From Porphyridium purpureum (lineage: Eukaryota > Rhodophyta > Bangiophyceae > Porphyridiales > Porphyridiaceae), in contig VRMN01000001.1 of assembly GCA_008690995.1 (NCBI GenBank), forward strand, positions 3,472,001 through 3,536,000: DNA of 64,000 nt, given 5' to 3'. Positions 19,631 to 29,967 of the stretch are shown here, in pieces. The position numbers and the translations under genes are program-made. The notes under the pieces were generated by a model. It saw nothing but the letters and a program-made list of their open reading frames with translations, was not told the DNA's origin and searched no databases. Position 1 is the stretch's first letter. Each line of letters begins with the position of its first letter.

Positions 19631-19904
19631 TCTGCGCGCAACGGGAGAGTGAGTTTGGCGTTTGGGAGACGACAGACCGAGGCAGCAGCGGGGATCGCGA
19701 CACGAGTGATAAATGTGTACATTGCTTCCCTGTCATTAGCTTCCGATCGTTCGTTCCATAAGTCCATGGGTACGAAATTGTCTACAGAAAATCTACTGCG
19801 TCTCTTGTGGAGCCCCATCGTGTGGTCTCGCCGCAGCTTCTAATTCAGGGTCTGCGAGTTTCCATGAGCGAAGACTCTGATGTAAAGTTGGACAGACAGG
19901 CGGC

Positions 19905-20033
19905 CTATTGTTTGCTTTGCGCGAAGCGCATGTGCCCCGCGCCGACCATTTTAGTGATGGAGACCATGTGCTTGCACACGACCAGGGGGTGGGCAATAAA
20001 GGCTTCAAACTTGCAGCATTCGCATGGCATACA
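19905..20033 (-). CDS. possible terminal exon of a SWIM zinc-finger protein (SWS1/ZSWIM7-like)
   Basis: Partial and tentative. This minus-strand frame ends in a stop at 19905 and reads CMPCECCKFEAF, then HPLVVCKHMVSI. Together these fit the SWIM pattern CxC...CxH, and the CKH followed by a hydrophobic helix matches the end of ZSWIM7/SWS1, a RAD51-paralogue partner in homologous recombination. Third codon positions are mostly G or C, unlike the competing frame. AG dinucleotides upstream (for example at the AAG before the FEAF codons) could be an acceptor site. I could not find the upstream exons or a start, so gene extent is unknown and the call may be wrong. Confidence 0.3.
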   Translation of the reverse strand, partial: CMPCECCKFEAFIAHPLVVCKHMVSITKMVGAGHMRFAQSKQ

Positions 20034-21835
20034 AGTAAGCAGGGAAGGCAGCGCGCGTCGAGCACTAAGAGATGGTGAGCAAGGGCAACCAGCGATTCGA
20101 GCAGCCGGTCGTGTCTGTGTGTGCTCATTCACCCATTGCCCTGCGATGAGGCAGCACTAAGAATTGAAACTTGATTTCACGACATATGTGCATGTCTCCA
20201 TTGGCGAATAAATTCTGGCAATACCACGTCCACCTGCGCCCGCTGGGACCCCAGCTCGTTTCCAAGAGGAAGCGGAATCGACCCCTCCTGAGATTATAAC
20301 TCTCGACTTTATCCTGGTGGTGGTAGCGGTGGCGGCTACAGAAGCGGTGGCTTTGTCAGTTTCGTGCAAAGGTTGACGCAAAGAGCACCGCCGCCTATCG
20401 AATGGATACGGGATTGCGCGCCACCCCGAACGACGAGACACACGAGATTTCGTCGACTTGGGCACTCCACCAGGACCCGCTGAATCTTCCCCGGCTCAGA
20501 CGGATCTCTCCCTGGGTCGCGTGTGCACGGCGAACAATGATTTTTGCTAGACACTTCATTTCCATCGTGTGCGTGTGTGTGTTTGCTCCATCAACACAGA
20601 CCTCGACCACGCGCCGAGAAGCGCGCCCGCTTGACCTGGCGACGTGTGACTGCATGCGCGACGGCACGTGCGCGCTGGCTCGTGCCTTGCTAGACCGCGG
20701 ACACGCAGGCGCCGAATTCCTTGCGCCGTTGGTACCTTCCCTGCTGATTCCCGCCGCCCGGCGGATGCTGGGTGATTCCTCGGTCCGCCACCTGTGAATC
20801 TGGGGGTCATCGGCAGCACAATCCTATCCAGATTTACAGTGGCCGCGAGCGTCAAGGAAGTGTGCGCCTGCGTGGCGCGCACGCGCGGTCAGCTTGCTTG
20901 AGCACACGTCACGTCTGATGTGAAGGGGCAACAGTCAGTGATCGAGTCGCCGCGTCGAAACCGAAGAGGTGGTCCCGCCGGCGGAAGGCTCCCTACAACT
21001 GTCCGCATATTAATTCCGCTGAAAGGAAGGCGCCTGAATAGAGGATGGATGGCGACGGTTCGCGCGCTCCCTTGCTCCGCGTGTCGCGATCAAAGGCGGA
21101 CGTCGCGGTGCGGCGTCTGGAATCATGTCATCGACAAGGCCGTATGGAACCGTGCCGGGCGGGCTATATATGACGGTTTGCGCCGCAGAGGTGGTGTTTC
21201 GAGCAACACCTGGGCTCCGCGCACGTGAAGTTGCTAGATCGCAGTATCTCTCTTGAATGACAAGGCAGGTGGACGTGCAGAGCACAGCAGCATGGACAAA
21301 GGGTTATGGACAACCGCCAGGAGCGGACGGGAGGAGTCGATTGAAAGCGCTAAAACGGAGTCATCTTGCGGCTGCAACCCTTCAGAAATACAACAGGAGA
21401 TGGTGGGCTCAGGCGCAGACTGCTCGTCAAAGGATCCGCCTCTGTCGAAGATGAGGGACGCGGACACTGTATCACAGCAGCAGCAGAAGCAGCGGTATAG
21501 TGCAGCAACTCGTGTGGGGCGCGTAGGACGCCCGCTGCTTCGTGAAGAGGTTTCTGCGCAGAGGCGTCGACAGCAGCTGCGCGAGCACGCGCCTGTGCGT
21601 CGCGTTTCCAATTCCTTATAGACCTTGAAAACCGAGCAGAGGCCGACTTACTTCAATTATAAAAGAAACCTTACTTGAATGGCAGGACAGGATCGGGCGA
21701 CTCTGATGCTGCGGGAGACCGTAACGTGAGGCGCGGTGGCGGTGGCGGTGGGTCCAGAGGAATGGACGTCCCTCGCACATGCCGCCCTGGAGCAGACGCA
21801 AGAATCTCTGTTCTTGATTTGGCCTCTGTACACTA

Positions 21836-21843
21836 GGTACAGT
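21836..21843 (-). promoter_or_regulatory. GGTACAGT promoter motif
   Basis: Exact motif 101 bp upstream of the XDH ATG, paired with CTGTAC at 21826-21831 in the opposite orientation. Confidence 0.55.
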
Positions 21844-21943
21844 CACATTCTCAGAAGCACCGAGTCAATGTTTCAATTTGCTCCGAGGTCCACAGCAGGG
21901 GGGAAGTGCGCTGAAGGGTCCGGAAGGGTGGGCCCCTCACGCC

Positions 21944-24900
21944 ATGGGCTCCGGCGGGGAAGGCACCCTTGCGCTTAGTGCGGCAGAAATCATCTGGGTG
22001 TCAGAATTCGTGGTCTACGTGAACGGGAGACGCTACGCGTGGTGGCTATCCAATGAGCGACCCCCAAACTCTCCGCCCGGTCTTCAGAACGTGCCCGGTC
22101 TGTCAGTGCACAGCACACTGCTGGACCTCTTGCGCCGCGTGCTCGGCTTAACAGGCACTAAGCTGGGGTGCGGGGAAGGGGGTTGCGGCGCCTGCACCGT
22201 CCTGATCACCAAATACAAAGCGCCGGCCCAGACCTTTGAGAGCCACGCTGTCAATGCATGCCTGTATCCCATGCTCGCGGCGCACGGCTGCGCGGTAACG
22301 ACTGTCGAGGGCGTCGGGTCTACACGGCACGGACTACACCCAGCCCAGAGGGCCCTTGCGGAGGGTTTTGGCTCCCAGTGCGGATTTTGCACACCTGGTA
22401 TCGTCATGTCAATGTATGCCATGCAACAAGAAGCCAGTGCGCGAGGTAAGAAGTTATCAGACCATGATGTGGAACATGGCTTTGACGGTAATTTGTGTCG
22501 GTGTACAGGCTACAGGCCCATCTTGGACGCATTCAAGCGGTACGCGTCAGACATCGAAGACGTACAATGTGCGGAGACCACGGCGTGCGGATCGTGCAGC
22601 AACTCGTGCGATTCACCATGCGGACATGCTGTATCACGTGAGTCCCGGCTGCGGGCTGCCGTTCGAATCGATCCCGTCGCATCTGAATCATGCCGTTCAG
22701 AATTGACGGCAAAATCTTATGAGAACGCTCATTTCGTGCTCCATGGATCTGAATGGTACCGACCGATTGATTTGCTAAGCATGAGTAGATCGCTCGGCGC
22801 GACCGATCGTGATCAATCGGCCTCGTGGACAATGCTTGTCGGAAATTCAGAGTTGGGCATTGAATTTAAAGCTCGCCATCACGTCCAGTCGCGCATTATC
22901 TGTGCTGCTGATGTCAGCGAACTGTTACAGATTTCGGCAGAAACTGATGGTCTGCGAATTGGTGCCTCTGTGACTTGGACTGCTTTGAGTGAGTTTATTG
23001 GAGAATGCAAAGAGGTGGAGTCCAAGATGGGGAACGCGCGAGCCATTCAAGAGCAGTTGCAATGGTTTGCCGGTCGACAAATTCGAAATGTTTCGGCGAT
23101 TGCTGGCAACATTGTCACTGCGAGCCCCATATCTGATATGAATCCAGTTTGGATTGCGGCAGGGGCGAGGTTCGAACTTTTGTCTCTACGCAGTATGAGG
23201 CGTCGAATCGTCCTGGCGCGTGACTTTTTCTTGGGTTATCGTAAGGTGGATCTGAGCGAGCCAGACGACGAAATACTGCTGTCAGTGGTGTTGCCTTGGA
23301 CAATGGACCATGAGTTCGTGTTTCCCTTCAAAGTCTCTCGACGCAAGGAGGACGATATAGCCATTGTGTCTTCATGCATACGTTTTGCCCTGCAGCGAGA
23401 TAATTCTGGCTGGTTCTTCAGAGACGTAAGCATCGCGTTCGGCGGCCTGGCTGCCCGCACACTGTCTGCGGCTGAAACAGAGCACTTTCTTCTGAGTCAG
23501 GGTAGTCTGAGTCGAAGCGTGGTGGAAGCAGCTGTGAAGGTGCTGAGAGATGAAATCGAACTCGTAGAAAGTGTGCCTGGTGGTATGCGTGAGTATCGAG
23601 AGAGTCTGGCCGTTGGCCTCTTTTGCAAAAGTATTGCTGGCCTTCTGCGTGCGGTCTTTTCGAAGAACGACGGTTTTGCTGCTGATGGAATCTTGAAGAG
23701 TTTTCAGTCCTTTGTAGCGCTAGATTATCCCGATGACAAATCGCTGCTTTGTTCGCGACCGTTGTCTGAAGCCGTTCAAATTTGCCAGGCAGCGCCGGCT
23801 CAGACGACTGGGACCCACGGGAATGTTGAGAGCGCGACATGTTCAGGCGTGAAGGCTAAGGCTGTGGTTGGGAACTCCATACGACATGCATCTGCGGAGC
23901 TTCAAACTACCGGAGAGGCCGAGTACGTGGACGATGTACCTCTCATTGTCGGCACGCAACACGGTGCTTTCATTTTGTCTGACCGACCGCACGCACGTAT
24001 CTTGAACGCGGATTTCTCACAGGTTCTTGCATGTGATGGAGTCCTTGATGTCGTGACGGCCAAGGACGTACCGGGCTTCAACTCCATTGGCCAGCCGCCT
24101 TTCTTTGATGAGTTGGTCTTTGCGATTGATAAGGTGACACATGTTGGGCAAATTGTGGGACTGGTCGTTGCACAGTCCAAGGCGCAGGCCGTACATGCCG
24201 CCAAGAAAGCGGTAATCTCATATGAGGACTTGCCGGCTATTATTCATCTCGAAGAGGCGGTGCGACAGGGCTCCTTTTGTTCGTACGCCCCCGAGCAACG
24301 CATTGAGCAAGGTGATGTGGACAGCGTCTTTGCGAAGACGGAACTTGCTGCGGACCATGGTGATTGCGGTCGCGGCCCAATTGTCGCCCTCAGCGGGGAA
24401 GTGCGGATAGGTGGACAGGAACATTTTTACCTGGAAACCAACGGCTCGTACGTGTACCCGATAGATGGCGGGCGCGAAGTGCACATGGTCGTTTCGACTC
24501 AAGCGCCAGGAAAGACGCAGGCGGTCGTAGCTCGTGTGCTGGGCATGCCTTCGCATCGGGTAGTGTGCAAAACAAAACGAATTGGAGGTGGTTTTGGTGG
24601 CAAGGAAACTCGGAACTTTTTTATGACGAGCGCGCTAGCCGTGGCGGTCGATAAGTTGAAGGTCCCCATTCACCTGTTCCTTGATCGAGATGTCGACATG
24701 CAGATCTCTGGGCAGCGCCATGCCATGTTTGCAAAGTACAAGGTGGCATTCGATACACATTCAGGTCGGATTCTTGCACTCCATGTGGAGCTTTTTAGCA
24801 ACATGGGAATCAGTTTGGACCTTTCTTTACCAGTTCTCGGACGCGCACTATTTCACTTGGATAATACATACCATCTGGAAAATGTTCGCTTCATCGGTAA

Positions 24901-26245
24901 GCTTTGCGTGACCAATACGCCAAGCAACACGGCGTTTCGAGGCTTCGGCGGACCACAAGGTATGATGGTGACTGAGCAAGTCATCGACCACATTGCACTG
25001 TATCTGCGCAAACCGGCTCATGAGGTGAGATCTGTCAATCTTTACTCTGAGCAACTCTGTAAAGCTCCGTTTGGTATGTCAGTCGCGGCGGACCGAATCC
25101 GTGCGTGCTGGGACCGAGTTTTGGAGTCGAGCGAAATGCCGGATCGATTGTCAAAAATTGAAGCTTTCAATGCAAGTCACAGAACACGCAAGCGGGGCAT
25201 TGCGGCGATTCCCACAAAGTTTGGGATATCCTTTACCTTCCGAACCTTCAACCAGGCCGCCGCGCTTGTGAACATATATCTCGATGGTTCTGTCTTGGTC
25301 TCTCACGGTGGCGTGGAGATGGGTCAAGGCCTGCATACGAAAATGATCCAGGTGGCCGCAACAGAACTGAGAATCAGTGCAGAGAAGGTGTTTATTTCTG
25401 AAACGGCAACTGATAAGGTACCGAATGCGTCTCCTACTGCCGCGTCGGCCTCTTCGGATATGTATGGAATGGCCATAGTTGATGCGTGTGCTCAGCTTAA
25501 TGCGCGACTGGCAAAGTATCGTGCGGAGAATGAGGAGGACGGCGATGCGTGGAAAAGCGCGGTCCTGGCTGCGTGGAATGAACGAGTAAATCTCTCGGCG
25601 CAAGGATTCTACCGGACACCGGATCTTGATGCAGTGGACCTCTCTCGCAACGAAAAGGGCAATCCATTCTACTATTTTACGTACGGTGCTGCTGTATCTG
25701 AAGTGGAAATCGATACGCTCACAGGAGAGTTTTGCATCGTGCGCGCGGACGTGGTGATGGACGTGGGTCAGGCTCTGAATCCGGCGATCGATATCGGGCA
25801 AATCGAGGGCGGTTTTGTGCAGGGCGTGGGCTGGTGTACCATGGAAGAGCTGGTGCGCGGCTCTGAGAACGCCCACGCATGGTTCAAGTCAGGAAATGGC
25901 ACGATGCTTACACAGGGCCCTTCCACGTACAAGATTCCTGGCTTTCGCGACGTGCCGCTCGACTTTCGTGTCGAGCTGCTACCCCTGACCTGCGAGAAGC
26001 CGACTGTGCATTCGAGCAAAGCAGTTGGAGAGCCGCCATTCTTCTTGGGCGCATCTGCTTTTTTTGCGATTAAGAATGCATGCTACGCGGCTCGCTGCGC
26101 GAATGGTTATGATGACGCCTTTTTCCTGGATTCGCCGGCTTCTGTCGAGCGCATCCGTATGGCATGCGTGGATGATATCGTCGAATTGTGCTTACGCGCA
26201 CACAATCTAGACCCGGTGCGGTACCGCCCAGCTATCGTTTTGTGA
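21944..26245 (+). CDS. XDH: xanthine dehydrogenase
   Basis: Oxidises hypoxanthine to xanthine and urate in purine breakdown. The 1433-residue, single-exon protein has the full domain order. Two 2Fe-2S sites come first (GCGEGGCGACTV near 75; CGFCTPG near 145 with NLCRCTGYRP near 183). A FAD domain spans about 240-500, and the molybdopterin domain starts around 640. In the latter, GGGFGGKE (near 883), FRGFGGPQG (near 1000) and KAVGEPPFFLG (near 1360, with the catalytic Glu) are intact. GISFTFRTFNQAA and VSHGGVEMGQGLHTKM match animal XDH closely. The ATG at 21944 is the first in frame after the promoter motif. Aldehyde oxidase is the only close alternative. The Arg in FRGFGG that binds purine carboxyl-like groups favours XDH. 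No targeting signal is visible. Confidence 0.95.
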   Translation: MGSGGEGTLALSAAEIIWVSEFVVYVNGRRYAWWLSNERPPNSPPGLQNVPGLSVHSTLLDLLRRVLGLTGTKLGCGEGGCGACTVLITKYKAPAQTFESHAVNACLYPMLAAHGCAVTTVEGVGSTRHGLHPAQRALAEGFGSQCGFCTPGIVMSMYAMQQEASARGKKLSDHDVEHGFDGNLCRCTGYRPILDAFKRYASDIEDVQCAETTACGSCSNSCDSPCGHAVSRESRLRAAVRIDPVASESCRSELTAKSYENAHFVLHGSEWYRPIDLLSMSRSLGATDRDQSASWTMLVGNSELGIEFKARHHVQSRIICAADVSELLQISAETDGLRIGASVTWTALSEFIGECKEVESKMGNARAIQEQLQWFAGRQIRNVSAIAGNIVTASPISDMNPVWIAAGARFELLSLRSMRRRIVLARDFFLGYRKVDLSEPDDEILLSVVLPWTMDHEFVFPFKVSRRKEDDIAIVSSCIRFALQRDNSGWFFRDVSIAFGGLAARTLSAAETEHFLLSQGSLSRSVVEAAVKVLRDEIELVESVPGGMREYRESLAVGLFCKSIAGLLRAVFSKNDGFAADGILKSFQSFVALDYPDDKSLLCSRPLSEAVQICQAAPAQTTGTHGNVESATCSGVKAKAVVGNSIRHASAELQTTGEAEYVDDVPLIVGTQHGAFILSDRPHARILNADFSQVLACDGVLDVVTAKDVPGFNSIGQPPFFDELVFAIDKVTHVGQIVGLVVAQSKAQAVHAAKKAVISYEDLPAIIHLEEAVRQGSFCSYAPEQRIEQGDVDSVFAKTELAADHGDCGRGPIVALSGEVRIGGQEHFYLETNGSYVYPIDGGREVHMVVSTQAPGKTQAVVARVLGMPSHRVVCKTKRIGGGFGGKETRNFFMTSALAVAVDKLKVPIHLFLDRDVDMQISGQRHAMFAKYKVAFDTHSGRILALHVELFSNMGISLDLSLPVLGRALFHLDNTYHLENVRFIGKLCVTNTPSNTAFRGFGGPQGMMVTEQVIDHIALYLRKPAHEVRSVNLYSEQLCKAPFGMSVAADRIRACWDRVLESSEMPDRLSKIEAFNASHRTRKRGIAAIPTKFGISFTFRTFNQAAALVNIYLDGSVLVSHGGVEMGQGLHTKMIQVAATELRISAEKVFISETATDKVPNASPTAASASSDMYGMAIVDACAQLNARLAKYRAENEEDGDAWKSAVLAAWNERVNLSAQGFYRTPDLDAVDLSRNEKGNPFYYFTYGAAVSEVEIDTLTGEFCIVRADVVMDVGQALNPAIDIGQIEGGFVQGVGWCTMEELVRGSENAHAWFKSGNGTMLTQGPSTYKIPGFRDVPLDFRVELLPLTCEKPTVHSSKAVGEPPFFLGASAFFAIKNACYAARCANGYDDAFFLDSPASVERIRMACVDDIVELCLRAHNLDPVRYRPAIVL

Positions 26246-27446
26246 AAAGGTATCGTACTTTCCGGGGTCTGTTCGGGTGCGTGCCCTCTTGCAAGCCGTG
26301 CCTGTGCCATGGAAGGAAAAGGACATGGAGCCCGAGTTCAACCAGAATCCAAATGCAAGCATTGCATCCATGCTCACGCCGCCGCCGCGCCAAGGACACC
26401 GTGCGACAAGCGCATGCCCTAGATGTTGATACTACGAGATCAAGCCCACTATCTTCGGGTCAAAACATTTCAATGCAGCTAGTCTCAGAGGGATCGCGAA
26501 CACCATGTCCAAGCGATGCAAGTCTGCTGGCTGGCGCGCTATCACGACCTAGTCACTCGACCCGTGGTCTGAAGAAAGAGAGGCCGCGAGGAGCGCATCT
26601 CTGCAGAAACGGTTAGAAGCAAGCCTGGCTCTGAAAATGAGGAGACATGGTGTAAGCTGGCTTGGCGTCGTTTCGAGCGAAGAATTTGTGAGTCCGGGTC
26701 GAGCGATGCGGACATCTTCCCGCAGAGCGACGCACACAGGAAGCCCGATGTCGGGCTGTGCGCGCTGCTCTTATCATGTACCGACATTCGTTACCAGTCA
26801 AGTTTGACTTGGGCAAACACGTGTTAAGGATTTCGGATCCGACATGGTCCATGTCGTCTAACGGGTTCCGGCGTTTCGGGTCTTTTTGAAAGACCCGTGA
26901 AGAAGATACGATACAAACGCAATGACAGAGCCTGACCTTTCTAGTACAAGTCACAAGAACGCAAGTGTCGCCTTCATAATTACTCACATAACAGGAAAAC
27001 TTTCCGTAGGGCGCGACCTTTAGTCCATGCATAAAGCAGGCGGCGGCCGTGTCCGTTTCGAGACCCCGGCCCTCTCAAGACCGGTGCTGTCTGTGCCGAC
27101 GCGAAGGTTCATAGTAAGGGCCCTACACGTAGCATCTCCGACCCCTCACGCTTCTTGGTGGCCTCCATGCGGTTGTCCTCTTTGTGCTGCCTGTGTTTTG
27201 TTCTTCGTGTGCCGTCATCCGGTGTGTGCGCTTGTCATCACCAGGCACATGGGATTTGAAGTGTACTAAATACTGTACCGCACGGGATCCCAGATTCTCG
27301 GTTGTTGCCCCGCGTCCGAGGAGATTCGCAAGTCACAACGCTGTCAAGGGAAAAGATACTTGCTCTTCCTTTGCGTACTACGCATACGCTTGTGCACCTG
27401 CCTGCGCCATTGAACAAGACAACACGTGATCGCGTGAAGCTTTGTC
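26246..27446. other. intergenic stretch of 1.2 kb
   Basis: It contains the XDH 3' region and the promoter of the next gene (motif at 27272). A minus-strand frame at 26613-27032 starts with ATG and encodes 139 residues, but its codon use is not biased and no domain is recognised, so it is not called. Confidence 0.45.
27272..27279 (+). promoter_or_regulatory. ACTGTACC promoter motif
   Basis: Exact motif 167 bp upstream of the ATG at 27447. Confidence 0.55.
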
Positions 27447-28040
27447 ATGATGCTGGCTTTCATCGGAGCGGTCACAGCAGGCGGACCGGCTTCCGCTGTT
27501 TCTGCGCTTCCGGCATGCGCACAGACGAGGGGCATGCTTCCTGTGGGCCGGGAGATGACGCGCCGCGTGCACACGCGCGCGAACGCGCTCGTCGTGCGAG
27601 CACAAGATGACCCGTCCGATCCCAGTTCTATGGACTTTAGTACCGAAAGCGCGATGGTGGTCCCTTCGGAGCTTGTGGGTGTGTATCAGTTGGACGAGCT
27701 CGAGGACAAGGATACGTGCGTGACAGCCATCTACCTTTGCGAGGGCGGCGAAGTCAAATTTGGCGAGACAGACGGACCCGAGCCGGCGCGCGTATCGGGC
27801 TCTTGGATGCTGCAGGAAGGAAACAAATTTGCGATGAATATCCAGCGCGTCTTTGAGGACCGCACCGGTGAATACACGGTAACGAGGGATTACATCGGTT
27901 CCGTTACCAGGCACCTAAGCTACATGGAAATCGATGGCACGATTCAGATGCAGTTTCCGGTGGGATATTTCAAGCTGTTCAACGCCAAAGACGATTTGCC
28001 GGCGGAGGACATGGTTCAATTTAAGTCGGCACCGTACTAA
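27447..28040 (+). CDS. small organelle-targeted protein of unknown function
   Basis: A 197-residue protein. The first 50 residues are hydrophobic at the very start, then rich in Ala, Arg and Thr with few acids (ending about RVHTRANALVVRAQ), the usual look of a plastid or mitochondrial presequence. The mature part, from about residue 55, is a compact beta-rich domain with an acidic start (DDPSDPSSMDF), a VCxxIYLCEGGEVKFG-like strand pair and a SGSWMLQEGNKFAMNIQRVF stretch. That layout recalls lipocalin-like or nucleotide-free beta-barrel plastid proteins of algae, but I cannot assign a family. The start is supported by the promoter motif at 27272. Confidence 0.75.
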   Translation: MMLAFIGAVTAGGPASAVSALPACAQTRGMLPVGREMTRRVHTRANALVVRAQDDPSDPSSMDFSTESAMVVPSELVGVYQLDELEDKDTCVTAIYLCEGGEVKFGETDGPEPARVSGSWMLQEGNKFAMNIQRVFEDRTGEYTVTRDYIGSVTRHLSYMEIDGTIQMQFPVGYFKLFNAKDDLPAEDMVQFKSAPY

Positions 28041-28244
28041 GTTCAGGGATCGTAGCATCAGAAAGCAATCTCCTTATCGGACACAAGGAGTCACCTGACG
28101 TTTTCTTTTCTTCCGTATCCCTTTCGATTTCACGCCTTAATTTTTTTTTTTTTTTCATTTTCTTCTTTTGGAAGCTTGTTGAGCCTGTCATGTCGCACGC
28201 TCAAGGAAGCAGATCACAGTAAAAAGTGAGTAGAGCCTCCAAGC
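28041..28244. other. short intergenic region with oligo(T) tract
   Basis: Contains an uninterrupted T15 run at 28141-28155, about 90 bp before the YJU2 start. No ACTGTACC motif is present. Confidence 0.6.
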
Positions 28245-29192
28245 ATGTCGGAGCGTAAGGTGCTGAACAAGTACTACCCGCCGGACTTTGATCCGAGCAA
28301 ATTGCCGCGTGCCAAGAAGCGCGCGAAGGGCGCACTCGAGCCGGTTCGTTTCATGCTGCCGATGACAGTACGCTGCGACTCTTGTCGCGCATTTACGTAC
28401 ACGGGCACAAAGTTCAACGCCAAGAAGGAGACTGTGCAGGATGAGACGTACCGCGGCATCAAGATATTTCGCTTTCACATCAAATGCATGACGTGCGGGC
28501 AGAAGGTGACCATCAAGACAGACCCGGAGAACTCAGACTATGTCTGCGATGCAGGCGCCAAGCGCGTTTTCGAAAAGATTGCTCGACGCGCACGGCAAGA
28601 GAGACTTGGAGGGGCTGACGCTGAAGAAGGGGAAGAGGATGAGCTAGCCGCCGCAGGCGCGGCTAGCTCCAGAAAAAAGGAATGGTCAAAAATAACTCCT
28701 CTCGAGTCAAAAGTTGAGCAGCGCGCAAAGCAGGCACGGCTTGAACTGGAACAAATCGACGAATTGGAAGAGCTGCATTCTGTGAGCAGACTAAGAGACA
28801 ACACAGAGAAGCGATTGCACTCCAAAGTCGTGGTAGCAAACAACGAGCAGCCAGTGCCGCGCCAGGCCAATTCCGACAACGACGAGCTGGATGATGAGGA
28901 ATTTCGGCGCGCCCAAGAAGAAATTAGCGTGGTCCCTGAAAGTCGAGTGCAAGGCAAACGATCACGCGAGGCAATGAACGCGAGACCGACGAATGAAGGG
29001 GGACAAAATGCCGTGGATGCGGCAGATACTCATCCTCCTCCGATTTTGAAATCCAACACGGAAAGTGATACGACGTCAAAAGCGGAAAAGATTAACATGG
29101 GCGAACCGGTGAGGAGTCAGTCCACCGCTGGCGCGCTTACGGCGCTCGCGGCATACGCAAGTAGTTCGAGTGACGAAACGGCTCCTGAGTGA
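28245..29192 (+). CDS. YJU2: splicing factor YJU2 (CCDC94/CWC16 family)
   Basis: A step-one factor of the nuclear spliceosome that helps position the branch helix. The 315-residue protein starts MSERKVLNKYYPPDFDPSK, the family's hallmark N-terminus. Four Cys in two CxxC pairs (CDSC near residues 44-47; CMTCGQK near 82-87) form the expected zinc site, and KTDPENSDYVCDAGAKR follows as in other members. After the conserved 110 residues comes a charged coiled-coil region and a low-complexity, Ser-rich tail. Its presence shows that this intron-poor genome keeps a working catalytic spliceosome, in line with the three introns found in this window. Confidence 0.93.
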   Translation: MSERKVLNKYYPPDFDPSKLPRAKKRAKGALEPVRFMLPMTVRCDSCRAFTYTGTKFNAKKETVQDETYRGIKIFRFHIKCMTCGQKVTIKTDPENSDYVCDAGAKRVFEKIARRARQERLGGADAEEGEEDELAAAGAASSRKKEWSKITPLESKVEQRAKQARLELEQIDELEELHSVSRLRDNTEKRLHSKVVVANNEQPVPRQANSDNDELDDEEFRRAQEEISVVPESRVQGKRSREAMNARPTNEGGQNAVDAADTHPPPILKSNTESDTTSKAEKINMGEPVRSQSTAGALTALAAYASSSSDETAPE

Positions 29193-29313
29193 CACTTCCT
29201 TGCAGCATATCGCTCGATGCGATTCTATTATCTTTTCTTTTGTTCTTCTTTTGCCTTACGCATTCAGGAGCTTGTCGGGAAGCGATGAGCACAGTCGAGG
29301 CACGGATCGCTTC

Positions 29314-29761
29314 TCATGCGCTTTCTGCCTCTGCTGCTTCCGAGAGGTTGCGGAATGTATAAACGCGGTATAGCTGGTACATGCTTGTCCCCGCTACGAA
29401 CAAATTGACGAGCGCCAAGTTGTAATTTTTAGGAACAATGACAAACGACCACCGGAACCAGATACACCCCGTCGCAGCGAGTGCGATGTTCGTCGGCACG
29501 GAGATCGTGTTGGGCGGGCGCTTCATGTCCGCAAAATTGGCTGCCACGAGCCCCCATTTCATTGTCGGTGCTGTGATAGGAATAGAAACGAGAACGATGT
29601 GAGGACACGAGAAAGATGTTCGGTCAGTCTGCCCCATGTAGCCGCCCGAGAATAGGTGGACTAGATTCGGGCCTTTCGCCAGCCTAAAACGTACCCCAGA
29701 AGAAAACCGTCTTGAGACCCGCCGGGTGATTCCACAGCTCCTTCAGTCGAGCCGATGCCAT
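29314..29761 (-). CDS. MPC2: mitochondrial pyruvate carrier subunit 2
   Basis: Inner-membrane subunit that, with MPC1, imports pyruvate into mitochondria. Two exons on the minus strand: 29761..29695 and 29570..29314. The 124-bp intron has a GTACGT donor and an ACAG acceptor and splits the Ala codon of WAPTMKWG. The joined protein has 107 residues and opens MASARLKELWNHPAGLKTVFFW, as MPC2 does. It holds the family motifs APTMKWGLV, RPPNTIS and SFVIVPKNYNLALVNLFV, with two or three hydrophobic segments. The exon 1 start is the first ATG in that frame. Without the splice, the second exon has only an alternative start and lacks the conserved N-terminus. Confidence 0.92.
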
Positions 29762-29967
29762 GTCGCTTGCCCGTTATTTCTTTCCCTCTGCGCTGAGTCC
29801 GCTCACACACACCCTTCGTCCGACCACGCACCCCATCTTCTGAAACGGTTTAACGGCTTCATCGAGCCTGACGAGCCGGTTTCTTGCTTCACAAGGGGAA
29901 TGCCGCAACTTTACATCTCGCGTGGGCACACGTTGATTAAATGCTGGTGACGGACCAAGTTTATATT
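29762..29967. other. short spacer between two minus-strand genes
   Basis: Holds the MPC2 promoter and the 3' end of the lipase-like gene. No CTGTAC-type motif is seen. Confidence 0.5.

Larger units (their letters stand above)
19631..21943. other. gene-poor island
   Basis: About 2.3 kb with no complete gene I can support. The best coding-like piece is the possible SWIM exon at 19905-20033. An open frame at 20402-20797 on the plus strand starts with ATG but has no recognisable domain. Around 21234-21621 open frames overlap on both strands and neither can be preferred. XDH promoter motifs lie at 21826-21843. Confidence 0.4.

Noticed and set aside
20402-20797. 131-residue frame on the plus strand with ATG
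   Set aside because: No domain, no promoter motif at normal distance, and G/C-rich overlapping frames on the other strand are equally long.
21234-21621. Two overlapping frames of 122 and 125 residues on opposite strands
   Set aside because: Both look equally plausible, neither has a motif and the codon signal does not choose between them.
26613-27032. 139-residue minus-strand frame with ATG
   Set aside because: Unbiased codons, no domain, and no promoter motif.
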